Part shown: positions 1 through 9,515 of the stretch, piece after piece
How the letters are laid out: every line of letters begins with the position of its first letter
Numbering within the stretch: position 1 is the first letter of the stretch
DNA from: Amphimedon queenslandica
Lineage: Eukaryota > Porifera > Demospongiae > Haplosclerida > Niphatidae
Reading direction: 5' to 3'
Assembly: GCF_000090795.2 (NCBI RefSeq)
Contig: NW_003547072.1
Span: 1-25,542, forward strand
DNA length: 25,542 bases
Notes under the pieces: generated by a model
Told to the model about the DNA's origin: nothing
The model's database searches: none
What the model saw: only the letters and a program-made list of their open reading frames with translations
Translations under genes and position numbers: made by a program

Positions 1-405
1 AGAAGACAGGCTTGCAGTGTGGTGCAATAAGGTACTGATATCACGTAAAGGTTTCAGGCCAAGACATACCATCATATCGCCAATGAAAAAACCAGCAGTG
101 ATCTGCATTGTAATGAAACCAATGGGGGACTTAGATTCTGCTAAACTCTCCCAAATGCTAACAGAGCCAGTCAATAGAGCTATGAATATCAGAGTGCATA
201 CTGTTATAGCATGTAGCATGGCACCAGGTAAGGTGTTGAAGTAAACTTTCTTGTCATAGCTAAACTTCTTTCTGTAGGCCTTTATTCGATAGCTCAGTAG
301 TGGAACGATGAATAGAGAAGAACAGATGGTTACTATAGCAGAGAGTAATGTAGGAAGAGTAAGGACGTAAGTTAGACTAACAGGAGCAGCTTGTAAAGTA
401 GCCAT
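1..405 (-). CDS. TLC-domain membrane protein, N-terminal part (cut by window start)
   Basis: On the minus strand an ATG at 405 opens 135 codons that stay open to base 1, so the gene continues beyond the window. The protein begins MATLQAAPVSL and has two hydrophobic segments, then GDMMVCLGLKPLR and LLHHTASLSS. This matches the same part of the complete gene at 1516-2301 (GDMMVCLILEPLRR, LLHHTVSTAS). The conserved Asp and His-His are typical of TLC (TRAM/LAG1/CLN8) domains. The closest family known to me is TLCD4/TMEM56, multi-pass endoplasmic reticulum or plasma membrane proteins linked to lipid handling; the biochemical role is not established from sequence. The two genes lie head to tail on one strand, so this is a tandem duplicate. 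The start is supported by alignment with its paralog. Confidence 0.85.
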   Translation of the reverse strand, partial: MATLQAAPVSLTYVLTLPTLLSAIVTICSSLFIVPLLSYRIKAYRKKFSYDKKVYFNTLPGAMLHAITVCTLIFIALLTGSVSIWESLAESKSPIGFITMQITAGFFIGDMMVCLGLKPLRDISTLLHHTASLSS

Positions 406-455
406 TGATACCCCTAAATGCCCTAATGCATGCTCAATTGCTCATCAATGACAAT

Positions 456-479
456 GAGCCACGCCTAAGGGCGTGACTC
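456..479. repeat. Small imperfect hairpin upstream of the TLC gene
   Basis: GAGCCACGCC at 456-465 pairs with GGCGTGACTC at 470-479, with one C/A mismatch and a four-base loop. It lies about 50 bases upstream of the TLC start codon. It could be a promoter element with GC/CACCC-type boxes or a relic transposon end; nothing in the sequence decides between these. Confidence 0.4.
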
Positions 480-545
480 ACTTAGCTTATAATTAAAATC
501 ATCAAAATTAATGATAAAAAATTTACAGAATTACAGTGTCAGTGC

Positions 546-1444
546 ATAGATACTAGTGTTGTGCTAGTTCCAACGGAACTAGAACTAAATCTATTTTAGT
601 ACACCTATTTTTTTCCTAGTTCTAGTTCCAAGAACTAGAACTAGAACTGAACTACATTGATACAAAGAACCAAAACTAGAACTAAAACTAGAATTTGACA
701 AATTAAAGCACTGGAACTAAAACTAGAACTAAAGATTTAGCTATTAAGGACTTGAAACTAAAACTAAAACTAAAATGTGCACTTGTAAATCACTAGAACT
801 AAAACTAGAACTAAAACGCTACCCTTTTAATAACTGAAACTAAAACTAGAACTGAAATGGAGCCCTTTTAATAACTAAAACTAAAACTAGAACTAAAATG
901 GTACCACTTTGAATAACTAAAACTAAAACTAGAACTAAAATGCTACCCTTTTAAGTTATTAAAATTAAATTTCATTAAAAAATTATAAAAATCACCTAGA
1001 AATGGTGTATTAGTAGGACTAAAACTAGAACTATAAGGCCAGAATCAGAATTTGGCATGGAACTAAAATTAAAACTAAAACTAAAACGGAAGTACTAGTA
1101 GAACTAAAACTAGAACTGAAACTAGAAATAAAGTACTGGTAAAACTAAAACTAGAACTAAAACTAGAAATGGAGTACTGGTAGAACTAAAACTAGAACTA
1201 AAACTAGAAATGGAGTACTGGTAAATCTAAAACTAAAACTAAAACTAGAAATGGAGTACTGGTAGAACTAAAACTAGAACTAAAACTAGAAATGGAGTAC
1301 TGGTAGAACTAAAACTAGAACTAAAACTAGAAATGGAGTACTGGTAAAACTAAAACTAGAACTAAAAGTAGAAATGGAGTAGTTGGTAGAACTAAAACTA
1401 GAACTAAAACAGAAAATAGAGTACTGCACAACACTAATAGATAC
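546..1444. mobile_element. Non-autonomous hAT-like transposon with internal 41-bp repeats
   Basis: The element spans 554-1436 (883 bases). Its ends are perfect 11-base inverted repeats, TAGTGTTGTGC at 554-564 and the reverse complement at 1426-1436. Identical 8-base direct repeats ATAGATAC flank it (546-553 and 1437-1444), which is the hAT target-site duplication length. There is no transposase. Just inside the left end are two further inverted pairs: CTAGTTCC/GGAACTAG (564-571/575-582) and a perfect 13-base pair (616-628/632-644). The rest is a degenerate array built on AACTAAAACTAGAACT-like words. The identical target duplication suggests a fairly recent insertion between the two TLC genes. 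Confidence 0.9.
785..1425. repeat. 41-base minisatellite inside the hAT-like element
   Basis: Landmarks recur at a fixed spacing. GTACT starts at 1133, 1174, 1215, 1256, 1297 and 1338, exactly 41 bases apart each time, and the CCCTTTTAA-type landmark earlier in the array steps 822, 863, 904, 946. Each unit combines several AACTAA/AACTAG hexamers with a spacer that is either TGGAGTACTGGTA-like or TGCTACCCTTTTAAT-like. The same period is therefore kept while the spacer changes midway through the array. Confidence 0.85.
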
Positions 1445-1515
1445 TATCCATAGTCAGTGTTATGTTTTCAATAAAAATACAGGAAATATGATAATTTTGT
1501 TTTTGCCAAGGAATT

Positions 1516-2301
1516 TCACTCCTTTTTCTTGGCAGAGCCCAGCCATTTAAGGAATCCTTTGGCCACTTTGCCTGACCAGTAGACATTCAACACATCCAAA
1601 CAGACCATCAAAACAATGGCTGATGTCCTCACGGGCAGAGGAAATGACATCTTGTAAATATCTTTCTCCAGATTCGAAATGACATACACAACATACCAGA
1701 TTACAGGCATGGCTAGGATACGAGTCAAAAGAAAAGAGGATGTCATTCCGATGGCAGTGAAAATGGCTATTGGGGACGATTTAGGGACATTTATCTCAGA
1801 CAGAATCCAACGAAGATGAACAAAAGGCGACGAGAGCTCTGTAAAGAGTCGAAAGAAAGAAATACTCATCCACCATCCCTCGTAATAGAGACCAATGAAA
1901 ACTGATGCTGTACTGACCGTGTGGTGTAAGAGCATGGCCTTATCACGTCTCAGAGGCTCAAGAATTAAGCAGACCATCATGTCACCCACAAAATACCCGA
2001 AGGCCATTTGTAGAGCAATGAATCCTATTCTTGATTTTGAGACCACAAGGTCTTCAGAGGTCTTCATTGACCCATTTAGGACCGCTAGCAATATCAGGGA
2101 GCAAAGGAGAATGGCGTGTAGTATAGCAGCCGGTAGGGTATTCCAGTATGTTTGTTTATCTGGGCTGAGAGTCTTGTAAAAGGAAAGGTATTTTGAGCTG
2201 AGCTTAGGCGTGACGAGAAGAGCCGATGAAAGGATCGTGAGTGTTGTAATGATAGAGACGGGAGAAATCACATAGGAAAAGCTGGAAGGTGCTGCCTCCA
2301 T
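1516..2301 (-). CDS. TLC-domain protein, TLCD4/TMEM56-like
   Basis: This is an intronless gene of 261 residues read from ATG at 2301 to the stop at 1516-1518. An upstream in-frame TTG at 2316 is not used as the start, because the paralog at 1-405 also begins close to the AAP motif (MEAAPSS versus MATLQAAPVS). The protein has about six to seven hydrophobic segments. The TLC signature is clear: GDMMVCLILEPLRR, then LLHHTVSTAS, then FRLFTELSSPFVHLRWIL. The C-terminus ends in basic LGSAKKKE, a candidate lysine-rich endoplasmic reticulum retrieval tail. TLC proteins are lipid-related multi-pass membrane proteins; TLCD4 is the best family match, but a gene symbol would be over-precise. It diverges from RPS12 across a shared upstream region. 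Confidence 0.88.
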   Translation of the reverse strand: MEAAPSSFSYVISPVSIITTLTILSSALLVTPKLSSKYLSFYKTLSPDKQTYWNTLPAAILHAILLCSLILLAVLNGSMKTSEDLVVSKSRIGFIALQMAFGYFVGDMMVCLILEPLRRDKAMLLHHTVSTASVFIGLYYEGWWMSISFFRLFTELSSPFVHLRWILSEINVPKSSPIAIFTAIGMTSSFLLTRILAMPVIWYVVYVISNLEKDIYKMSFPLPVRTSAIVLMVCLDVLNVYWSGKVAKGFLKWLGSAKKKE

Positions 2302-2642
2302 ATCGTATCGTATCAATAGACGACAGGAACAAGAAAATAAACCTGTTGAAGCTGTTTTGGAAATTGAAAATTAGAACAAAGGAGTGGCGATTTTATTAAT
2401 GAACCATGCATGGATTTTGCAATTTGTTTACCAACAGCGGCAAGAGTAAGTGAGCATGCGCAGAAACACGTTGTTTCTGTATTCTGCTACTTTGCTGTGT
2501 CCATTTCGTCTCTTTCCCCTGAGATTATATCATGTAAGTTTAGCCTCCATCTAGCCTTAAAACATGAAGAAAGGCTACCTTTTGTTAGATATAAGGACAT
2601 ATTACCTCTCTATCTTCTTTATTTAGTGAGGAATCCGTCAAG
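2302..2642. promoter_or_regulatory. Shared divergent upstream region and RPS12 5' UTR
   Basis: This 341-base region separates two divergent genes and should contain both promoters. For RPS12 there is a good 5' terminal oligopyrimidine start at 2510-2520 (CTCTTTCCCCT), as expected for ribosomal protein mRNAs. A consensus donor (CAT|GTAAGT) lies at 2534 and a pyrimidine-rich acceptor ends at 2625 (CTTTATTTAG). I therefore infer a non-coding first exon of about 2510-2533 and a 5' UTR intron at 2534-2625. The transcription start and UTR intron are inferred, not proven. No TATA box was seen. Confidence 0.55.
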
Positions 2643-4370
2643 ATGGCGGCTGGGTAAGCTGCTTTTGTAAACTAGGCATGCATGGATTTCCTTTTTTATT
2701 TTGTAGAGATGATTCTTCTCAGGGCATGAAGCTCAAGGAAGCGATGAAGGAAGTACTCAAGGAGTCTCTGAAGCATGATGGGTTGGCAAGAGGTCTACGT
2801 GAAGCTGTAAAGGCATTGGACAAGTGAGGATTCCATCCCATCATATTTGACAAAATATTTTGTACAGGATATTTTTAAGAAAAATTTTAATTTTTAAATT
2901 TTTTCTGGGGCACATGCATGTCGTTAATAATATTTTAGCTGATTTCGATCAAATTTAGATGTATTACAATTTTTTAAAAGTTGTTCCAAAATGGGGCTCT
3001 AGTCTCTGTACTCATATTACAGGGTCATTGGCCAAATTTTGCTGAAATGATTGGGAGAGAATTTTATAATTTTTTCTGATACATATTAATGTTCTTATGT
3101 TATGTAGCAAGTTTGAACTAATTTTGATCAAAGTTGGATTTTTTAACGAATTTTTAAAGTTGCTCCAAAATCTGGCCAAAGTCCCTGTACTGTAGTACAG
3201 GGATTTTGGTCAAATTTCATCAAAAATGAAAAGTAGAGAATTCTCCATTTTTATAACTTTTCCTGATACATATACATGTACTTATATTCTGTAGCAAGTT
3301 TAAACTGATTCCAATCAAGTTTGTATTTTTAACGAATTTTTAAAGTTGCTTCAAAATCAGGCCAAAGTCCCTGTACTATAGTACAGGAATTTTGGTCAAA
3401 TTTCTTCAAGAATGAAAAGTAGAGAATTCTCCATTTTAATAACTTTTTCTGATACATATACATGTACTTATGTTGTGTAGCAAGTTTAAACTGATTTCGA
3501 TCAAGTTTGGATTTTTTACGAATTTTTGAAGTTGCTTCAAAATCGGGCCAAAGTCCCTGTACTATAGTACAGGGATTTTGGTCAAATTTCATCAAAAAAG
3601 AAAAGTAGAGAATTCTCCATTTTAATAACTTTTTCTGATACATATATACATGTACTTATGTTGTGTAGCACGTTTAAACTGATTCCGGTCAAGTTTGGTT
3701 TTTTTATGAATTTTTGAAGTTACTCAAAAGTCTGTAATGTAGTACAGCCTGTACATGAGATTTCATCGAAATTAGCAAGAAGAGAATTCTTGCAGCATTA
3801 CTGACATTAATTAATCTCTCCCTCCTTTCTATAGACGTCAAGCATATTTGTGCATTGTTGCTAAGAACTGCTCTGAGGCTGGTTATCTTAGGCTGGTCGA
3901 AGCACTCTGCAAGGAACACCAAATCAGTCTCCTGAAAGTGAACTAATGCCTACACCTTCTTACCTTGCACTATGTACACGATCCTCTTTCTGTTGTTAGG
4001 TAGAGGATAAGGAAGAACTGGGCGAATGGGTTGGTCTTTGCAAGATTGATAAAGATGGCAAGCCAAGGAAGATTGTTAAATGCAGCTGTGTTGTTGTAAA
4101 GGTAATTATTATTAATGTACAGCATTGATTGATGTTACTGGCACAATGATGATAAATAGCTCCCTCTACTGATAATTATTGTGAGGATAAAAAGCTTAAC
4201 CGGAATCACTATATACACTGATGTGTCATTTTAATTTGACTTTTTTAATTAGAACTGTTTTGTTGTAGTTCTTGTATTTACGAGTTTTTCCTTAGGATAT
4301 TGGTACTGATACTGAAGCTTGGAGTACTGTACAAGAATACATAAAGACCCAAACAGCTGCTGCTGTTTGA
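2643..4370 (+). CDS. RPS12: Small-subunit ribosomal protein eS12 (RPS12)
   Basis: The coding exons are 2643-2653, 2707-2823, 3835-3937, 4000-4101 and 4296-4370. All junctions are GT-AG and together give 135 residues, against 132 in vertebrates. The product begins MAAGDDSSQG and contains [63 protein letters not shown] and CSCVVVKD, which are hallmark eS12 segments. The protein is a component of the 40S subunit and belongs to the L7Ae-like fold family. The start has a good context (CAAGATGG) and only 11 coding bases in exon 1. Intron 2 is about 1 kb and filled with tandem repeats; intron 4 hosts a snoRNA candidate. I am confident of the identification; the shortest exon is the least certain boundary. 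Confidence 0.95.
2880..3770. repeat. 186-base tandem repeat filling RPS12 intron 2
   Basis: Roughly five copies are present. The GTCCCTGTAC landmark starts at 3181, 3367 and 3553, exactly 186 bases apart; diverged outer copies lie at about 3002 and 3730. Each unit has the order CATCAAAAATGAAAAG, a TCTGATACATATACATG block, a GATCAAGTTTG block, then the CCCTGTACTATAGTACAGGG core. In the copy at 3555-3574 that core is a perfect 20-base palindrome. Central copies are much more alike than the edge copies, as expected of satellite-type homogenisation. Confidence 0.9.
4139..4228 (+). ncRNA. C/D-box snoRNA candidate in RPS12 intron 4
   Basis: All parts of a box C/D snoRNA are present in the right order. 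They are C box ATGATGA (4146-4152), D' box CTGA (4169-4172), a C'-like TGAGGA (4182-4187) and D box CTGA (4218-4221). The boxes are enclosed by a 7-bp terminal stem: TGGCACA at 4139-4145 pairs with TGTGTCA at 4222-4228, with one G-U pair. Intronic snoRNAs in ribosomal protein genes are the rule in animals, and vertebrate RPS12 hosts several. The D' guide ends in TCCCTCTA, complementary to the TAGAGGGA stretch of 18S rRNA as I recall it. That is only 8 bases, so the target is tentative. I cannot assign the D guide. Confidence 0.75.
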
Positions 4371-4505
4371 TGAATTGAACCACCATTCAATTGAATGCCT
4401 ATTGCTTTTTTGTTTAATATGATTTCTTTAACTTTAATTTGTCATAATGAGTGTCTTACTATACTATACTGTGGCTCAACATTTTTGGGGTGTGGCCTAT
4501 TCATA

Positions 4506-6161
4506 ATGGCAGATACAGGTAATTTTTCTGCTTTGCTAAACTCGTTTTATTTTTTTTGTAGATGCTCCAGAATACATTATACTTAAAGATCACCTCGCTG
4601 ATATTATTGATTTATTATCTGGGAATGCTCCAGTCATTGCACAGTTTTCAAACCACCTCTTCTCATCTAGTCTCATTCCTAAAGAGGTACATCTCAATCA
4701 GAAGAGCAGTCCTTTAGATAGAGCCACCCAGCTTATTAATTCAGTTTTTTCTACAATTGGAACTCACTCTAATCCTAGCAGTGTCTTTCGTGGGCTTGTT
4801 ACTTCATTAGAAAAAGTTGGCCTCACTGACATGGCTAAGAAACTTCAACAAAGTCTTGGTAAGCACAATTGGGTGGTTTCAGAAAATTCTAATAAATATG
4901 CCAATTTTTAGGAGTGAAAACCCATGGCATCCGGCCACTTATAGCAGCTGTTTCCCAATCACCAACTGTGATTCAACTCAGCTCTAAAGATGAAGTAGCA
5001 CAAAACATTGACAGTCTCTACGACCAATTTTCTGACCTTGTTACAGATCTTAGGGATCGATTTGAAAAATTAGTATCTGAGGGTAAAATAAAACTAGTAC
5101 AAGTTACTCGACAGGCTGCAGAATATTTACGAAGGCCAGTGAAAAGCTTACAAGCAGATGACATTGATGAATTGTTTGACTCTCTTCAGCCTCATTATGA
5201 TTTTCTCAACTGTAGCTTACTTAGAAAGCTCATCAATAAGTTTCTTGCTGGTGATGAATTGCATTTGTCATTATCGCAATACATTAATAGGATGGATAAA
5301 CTATTAGAATCATCACAATTGAAGCACATTCGATCAGCTATCAAAGAAAAGCTATCGTTTTTATCATCCCCAACTACTGGTGAACACACTATACTTGTTG
5401 TTTTTGAGCTACACAGCAGATGGGAAGAATTGACTTTAGAAAATTTCAAGAGAGTCCTTAGTCATTACTTTGGATCAAATGCTGATCTCTTTAGTCACAT
5501 TTATTTTGACTATGGATCACTTGTTGTTAAGATGTTGATACCTACCTCAATATTGCAGTTTGTAGCAGATATACTTATTGCCAAAAGAAGCTCAATGAAT
5601 GGAATCGGCATTTTTCAAGTTGCTATTAGTGGAAGGACAATGTTGAGCATAGATAGCACTGATATTAATTTTGAAAAGTCACTTATGGATTCAAGAGATG
5701 ATTTTGAAGCAACAATATTGTTGAGGTTAGGAGCCAACCCATCCAGTGAAGATGATGAAGGTTTTGAAGATTATATACCTCCTCAAAGTAAATTTATATT
5801 GTTGCGTTGGAGCCTTTTTTGAAAGTTGTTATAACTATTAGGATACAGAACTAGAAGGCTACTGGCCATCAGTAGTGAAGAAAGGGCTACTTACATGGTT
5901 GCGGATCAAATTGGTCAACGATTATGTGAATTAGGAGGTACAGTACATGTAAATATCATTTTATTTTTTAAATTAACGTTTAATAACTACCAAGTGTTAA
6001 TTATGCTTTTTTGTTATTCTTGATCATGCATTTTTTATAGATCGTATGACTATTAGAGAAGACTTACTTAACGACATATTGGCAGAATCTGGAACAGTTC
6101 GCTTCAACCAATTTCTAGCTCCAGCTTTAGGTAAATCTTTATGTGATCTACATTTAATGTC

Positions 6162-6202
<41 letters not shown>

Positions 6203-6464
6203 ACTAATACTGGCATTGTAACTTGTAAGCCTAGATAAATTTGATGATGATTGTTCTTGGCTTTTCAGAGACACTTATGCTAAGAAGTCAAAGCCTGAGT
6301 ATAGTTTCTGCTACTATTTTTGGAGGAGTTTGTGGAATGGCTGTCACTAGACTTGTTATTAAGATTAATGGTGTTGATGGTACATTTTTCATGTGTTTTG
6401 CAGTAGGGGGCTCAGTGGGAGCATTTGCAGGGACCACAGCTTTTGACAAATTAATGGGATATCC

Positions 6465-6523
<59 letters not shown>

Positions 6524-7057
6524 TTGCTATTTGTGAGAATTTTATACTTTAGGTGGCCATTCTCGCAGAGTTACTAGATATAGGATTGCTGTAGATGTTG
6601 CTCGTACATTGTTGGGGATAGGGTTAATATTACTATTATTTATTACTGCTATAAGTGTGAGTTTCAGTATGGCTGGCTCATTTTTAAATTTTCGTTATAA
6701 CTATGAGACTCATACTGTGTCTGTTTTCTTTGGAGCATTAATGGGAGCAGTAAGTGCTTTGACTGTAGGCCCAGAGCCAATTATTGGACAAATATCATCA
6801 TCCGGTAAGAATAAAGAATCAGTGATCACTTTACCTGTATTTGTATATTATTATTAGGTTATGGTACAAGATCTAGTGTTGGATTGAGTGTTTTACGTGC
6901 TTGCATTGGAATAGGAACTGGAGCAATGGTTGGATCAGTTGCTCTTAGTAATTTCATTCCTTATAACTATTTCAAAGCTGCAACAATTTTTATGGGTGGT
7001 CTAATTGGAGCTTTTATTGGTTATAAGTACTGCTCAAACCTTTTATCTCACTATTAA
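4506..7057 (+). CDS. A1: CARD-like protein with six glycine-zipper membrane segments
   Basis: The exons are 4506-4518, 4562-4858, 4912-5787, 5842-5937, 6041-6130, 6269-6466, 6553-6804 and 6858-7057. All are GT-AG with phase-1 junctions, giving 673 residues. Residues 8-103 form a CARD-like death-fold domain (LFSSSLIPKEV, RATQLINSVFSTIG, GLTDMAKKLQQSLG). Residues 104-395 are a helical region with ELFDSLQPHYDFLNCSLLRK, resembling regions that accompany death folds in other invertebrate immune proteins. A short variable linker (396-457) follows. Residues 458-673 hold six hydrophobic segments in three hairpins, with GGSVGAFAG and GGLIGAFIG glycine zippers. The start is chosen because ATGGCARAYACAG is repeated as exon 1 in A2 and A5. 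No family name is recognised; a membrane-anchored death-fold signalling or effector role is inferred. Confidence 0.8.
6162..6202. repeat. AT dinucleotide microsatellite
   Basis: About 20 AT repeats, interrupted once by ACAT, lie in intron 5 of A1. They are absent from the same intron of A2 and A4, so this is a copy-specific expansion. Confidence 0.95.
6468..6522. repeat. AAT trinucleotide microsatellite at the A1 exon 6 donor
   Basis: The repeat begins inside the splice donor (CCTG|GTAATAAT...) and runs about 18 units. The equivalent intron of A2 (9442-9514) and A4 (21635-21674) carries the same repeat with different lengths. It reads in frame as polyasparagine, but in A1 a TAG closes the frame before exon 7 and the 86-base intron is not a multiple of three. 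Confidence 0.95.
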
Positions 7058-7061
7058 TAAA
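7056..7061 (+). terminator. AATAAA polyadenylation signal overlapping the A1 stop
   Basis: The A1 stop codon TAA is at 7055-7057 and the AATAAA hexamer is at 7056-7061, so they share two bases. Only 115 bases separate the stop from the A2 start. A very short 3' UTR is predicted. Confidence 0.55.
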
Positions 7062-7089
7062 CATTTCATCAAAAATACCATTCAGTAAT

Positions 7090-7172
7090 TAATGGGCGTG
7101 CCGGTGGTGGGGCTTTGAGCTTCAGCTAGCTTCCCATACTGTGCAGTGTTCAGTCTTATCAGTCTTATTCCT
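7090..7172 (+). promoter_or_regulatory. Proximal promoter of A2, conserved with A5
   Basis: The region upstream of A2 shares an ordered block with the region upstream of A5 (22225-22292). It has AATGGGCGTGCC (GGGCGTGCC at 7094-7102), a GGTGGGGCT-like box, CAGCTAGCTTC (7123-7133) and TCCTATGGCAAA at the start codon. GGGCGTG and GGTGGGG resemble Sp/KLF-type GC boxes. A1 has only a related GGGGTGTGGCC at 4487-4497. The transcription start cannot be placed. Confidence 0.5.
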
Positions 7173-9438
7173 ATGGCAAATACAGGTTGATTTGCTCTTG
7201 CTAAACTCCTTTTATTTTCTTTTGTAGATACTCCAGAATACATTATACTTAAAGATCATCTCGCTGATGTTGTTGATTTATTAGCTGGGAATGCTTCAGT
7301 CATTACACAATTTTCAAACCACATCTTTTCATCAGGTCTCATTCCTAAAGAGATACATCTCAATCAGAAGAGCAGTCCTTTAGATAGAGCCACTCAACTT
7401 ATTAATTCGGTTTTTTCTACAATTGGAACTCATTCTAATCCTAGTGATGTCTTTCGTGGGCTTGTTACTTCATTGGAAAAGGTTGGGCTCACTGACATGG
7501 CTGAGAAACTTCAGCAAAGCCTTGGTAAGTTGAGAATATTTAGAAATGTATAATGTACTTCATGAATTGTGCAGGAGGCGGAAGTCACTTTCAGGCATTT
7601 GTGCCATTAGTAGAAGCAGTAGACCAATCACCAACTGTAATTCAACTTAGTTCTAAAGACGAAGTAGCAACAAACATTGACAAACTTTATGATCAGTTTA
7701 CTAGCCTTGTGACAGACCTCAGGACTCGATTTGAAGAATTAATATCTGAAGGTAAAATAAAATTAATACAAGTTACTCGACAAGCTGCAGACTATTTAAG
7801 AAGAAGAGTGACAAGTTTGCAAGCAGATAGCATTGATGAATTGTTTGACTGCCTTCTGTCACATTATGATTTTCTTAACTGTAGCTTACTTAGAAAGCTC
7901 GCAAATAGGTTTCTTGCTGATGATGAATTGCAGTTGTCATTATCACAATACATTGATAGTATGGATAACCTGTTAGAATCATCACAATTAAAGCACATTC
8001 GATCAACCATCAAAGAAAAGCTATCATTTTTACCTACTAATGAACATGCTGCATGTATCATTTTCAAGCTACATGATAGATGGGAAGAAATGACCTTAAA
8101 AAATTTTAAGAGAGTCCTTAGTCATTACTTTGGATCAAATGCTGATCTCTTTAGTCACATTTACTTTGATTATGGATCACTAATTGTTAAGATGCTGATA
8201 CCAGCCTCAATCTTACAGTTTATAACAGATATACTTATTGCAAAGAGAAGCTCAATGAATGGAATTGGCATTTTTCAAGTTGCTGTCAACGGAAAGATAG
8301 TTTTGAGCATAGATAGCACTGATATTAATTTTGAAAAGTCGCTTACGGACTCAGGAGATGATTTTGAGGCAACATTGTTGTTGAGGTTAGGAGCTAATCC
8401 TTACGATGAAGATGCTATAAGTAAGCATTCAATTTAGTGTTGGGTTTTATGCATTTTACCATTAATATTATCTATACTTGCTTGTTGTCTTGCATTTCTG
8501 CCTTTGTTGAAAATTGTTATACCTATTAGGATACAGAAGAAGAAGGCAACTTGCTATCAATAGTGAAGAGAGGGATAATTATGTGGTTCAACGAATATCT
8601 GAAGTAGCAGGTAAGCAGGGGCGTATCTGAGGGGGGGCCTACAGGGGCATGGGCCCCCCATCAATTGTTGTAGATAATAATATTCATTGTTTGTTTTATT
8701 ACCTACCACCTAGTAATATAAATTAACCACCTTGTAATCATGTACAATACATTGCACAGCAGTAAATGTACAAGAAATGAAAAGTAGGCAGAAACAAAAC
8801 ATTCATTTTATATTAATCATTGTTGAAAATGTAAGATTTTCATGCTTTAAAATACGTAAAATGCTATTTTAGTGCACTATATGAGTGCTAAAAGAGGTGT
8901 GACCAAATTTTCGGCGCGCTTCGCGCGCCATTTATCCCTGGGCCCCCTCATCATTTCCTTCCCAGCTACGCCCCTGCAGGCAAGCATCATTTATTGTTTA
9001 AATTAATGCCCAATAATTACCAAGCTCTTTTTGTTATTTTTGATTGTGCATTTTTTATAGATGATATTACTATTAGAGAAAACTCACTCATCAACGTATT
9101 GGCAGCATCTAGAACAGTTAGCTCCAACCAATTTCTAGCTCTAGTTTTAGGTAAGCATTTATGTGATTTACATATGCCATATAATCAATACTGGCATTGT
9201 AAGCCGAGAAAAAATTAATGATGATTGTTCTAGGCTTTACAGGGAGACTTATGCTAAGAAGTCGAAGCCTCAGTATAGTTTCTGCTACTATTTTTGGAGG
9301 AGTTTGTGGAATGGCTGTCACTATACTGATTATAAAAATTAATGATGATGATAGTACATGTTTCATGTGTTTTGCAGTAGGGGGCTCAGTTGGAGCATTT
9401 GCAGGGACCACAGCTTTTGACAAATTAATGAGATATCC

Positions 9439-9515
<77 letters not shown>

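Noticed and set aside
1895-2179. Plus-strand 94-residue frame across the TLC gene
   Set aside because: Antisense shadow of the well-supported minus-strand TLC-domain gene; no domain of its own.
2410-2670. Plus-strand 86-residue frame
   Set aside because: It runs through the predicted RPS12 5' UTR, UTR intron and first coding exon in a different frame, without recognisable features.
3329-3643. Minus-strand 104-residue open frame with a repeated protein segment
   Set aside because: It lies wholly in the 186-base tandem repeat of RPS12 intron 2; its protein repeat just mirrors the DNA repeat.
7553-7574. ATG at 7553 (and 10823 in A3) as translation starts for the long exon 3 frames
   Set aside because: These lie in intron sequence; the upstream CARD-like exon splices in phase to 7575 and 10863, and the same structure is repeated in the other copies.
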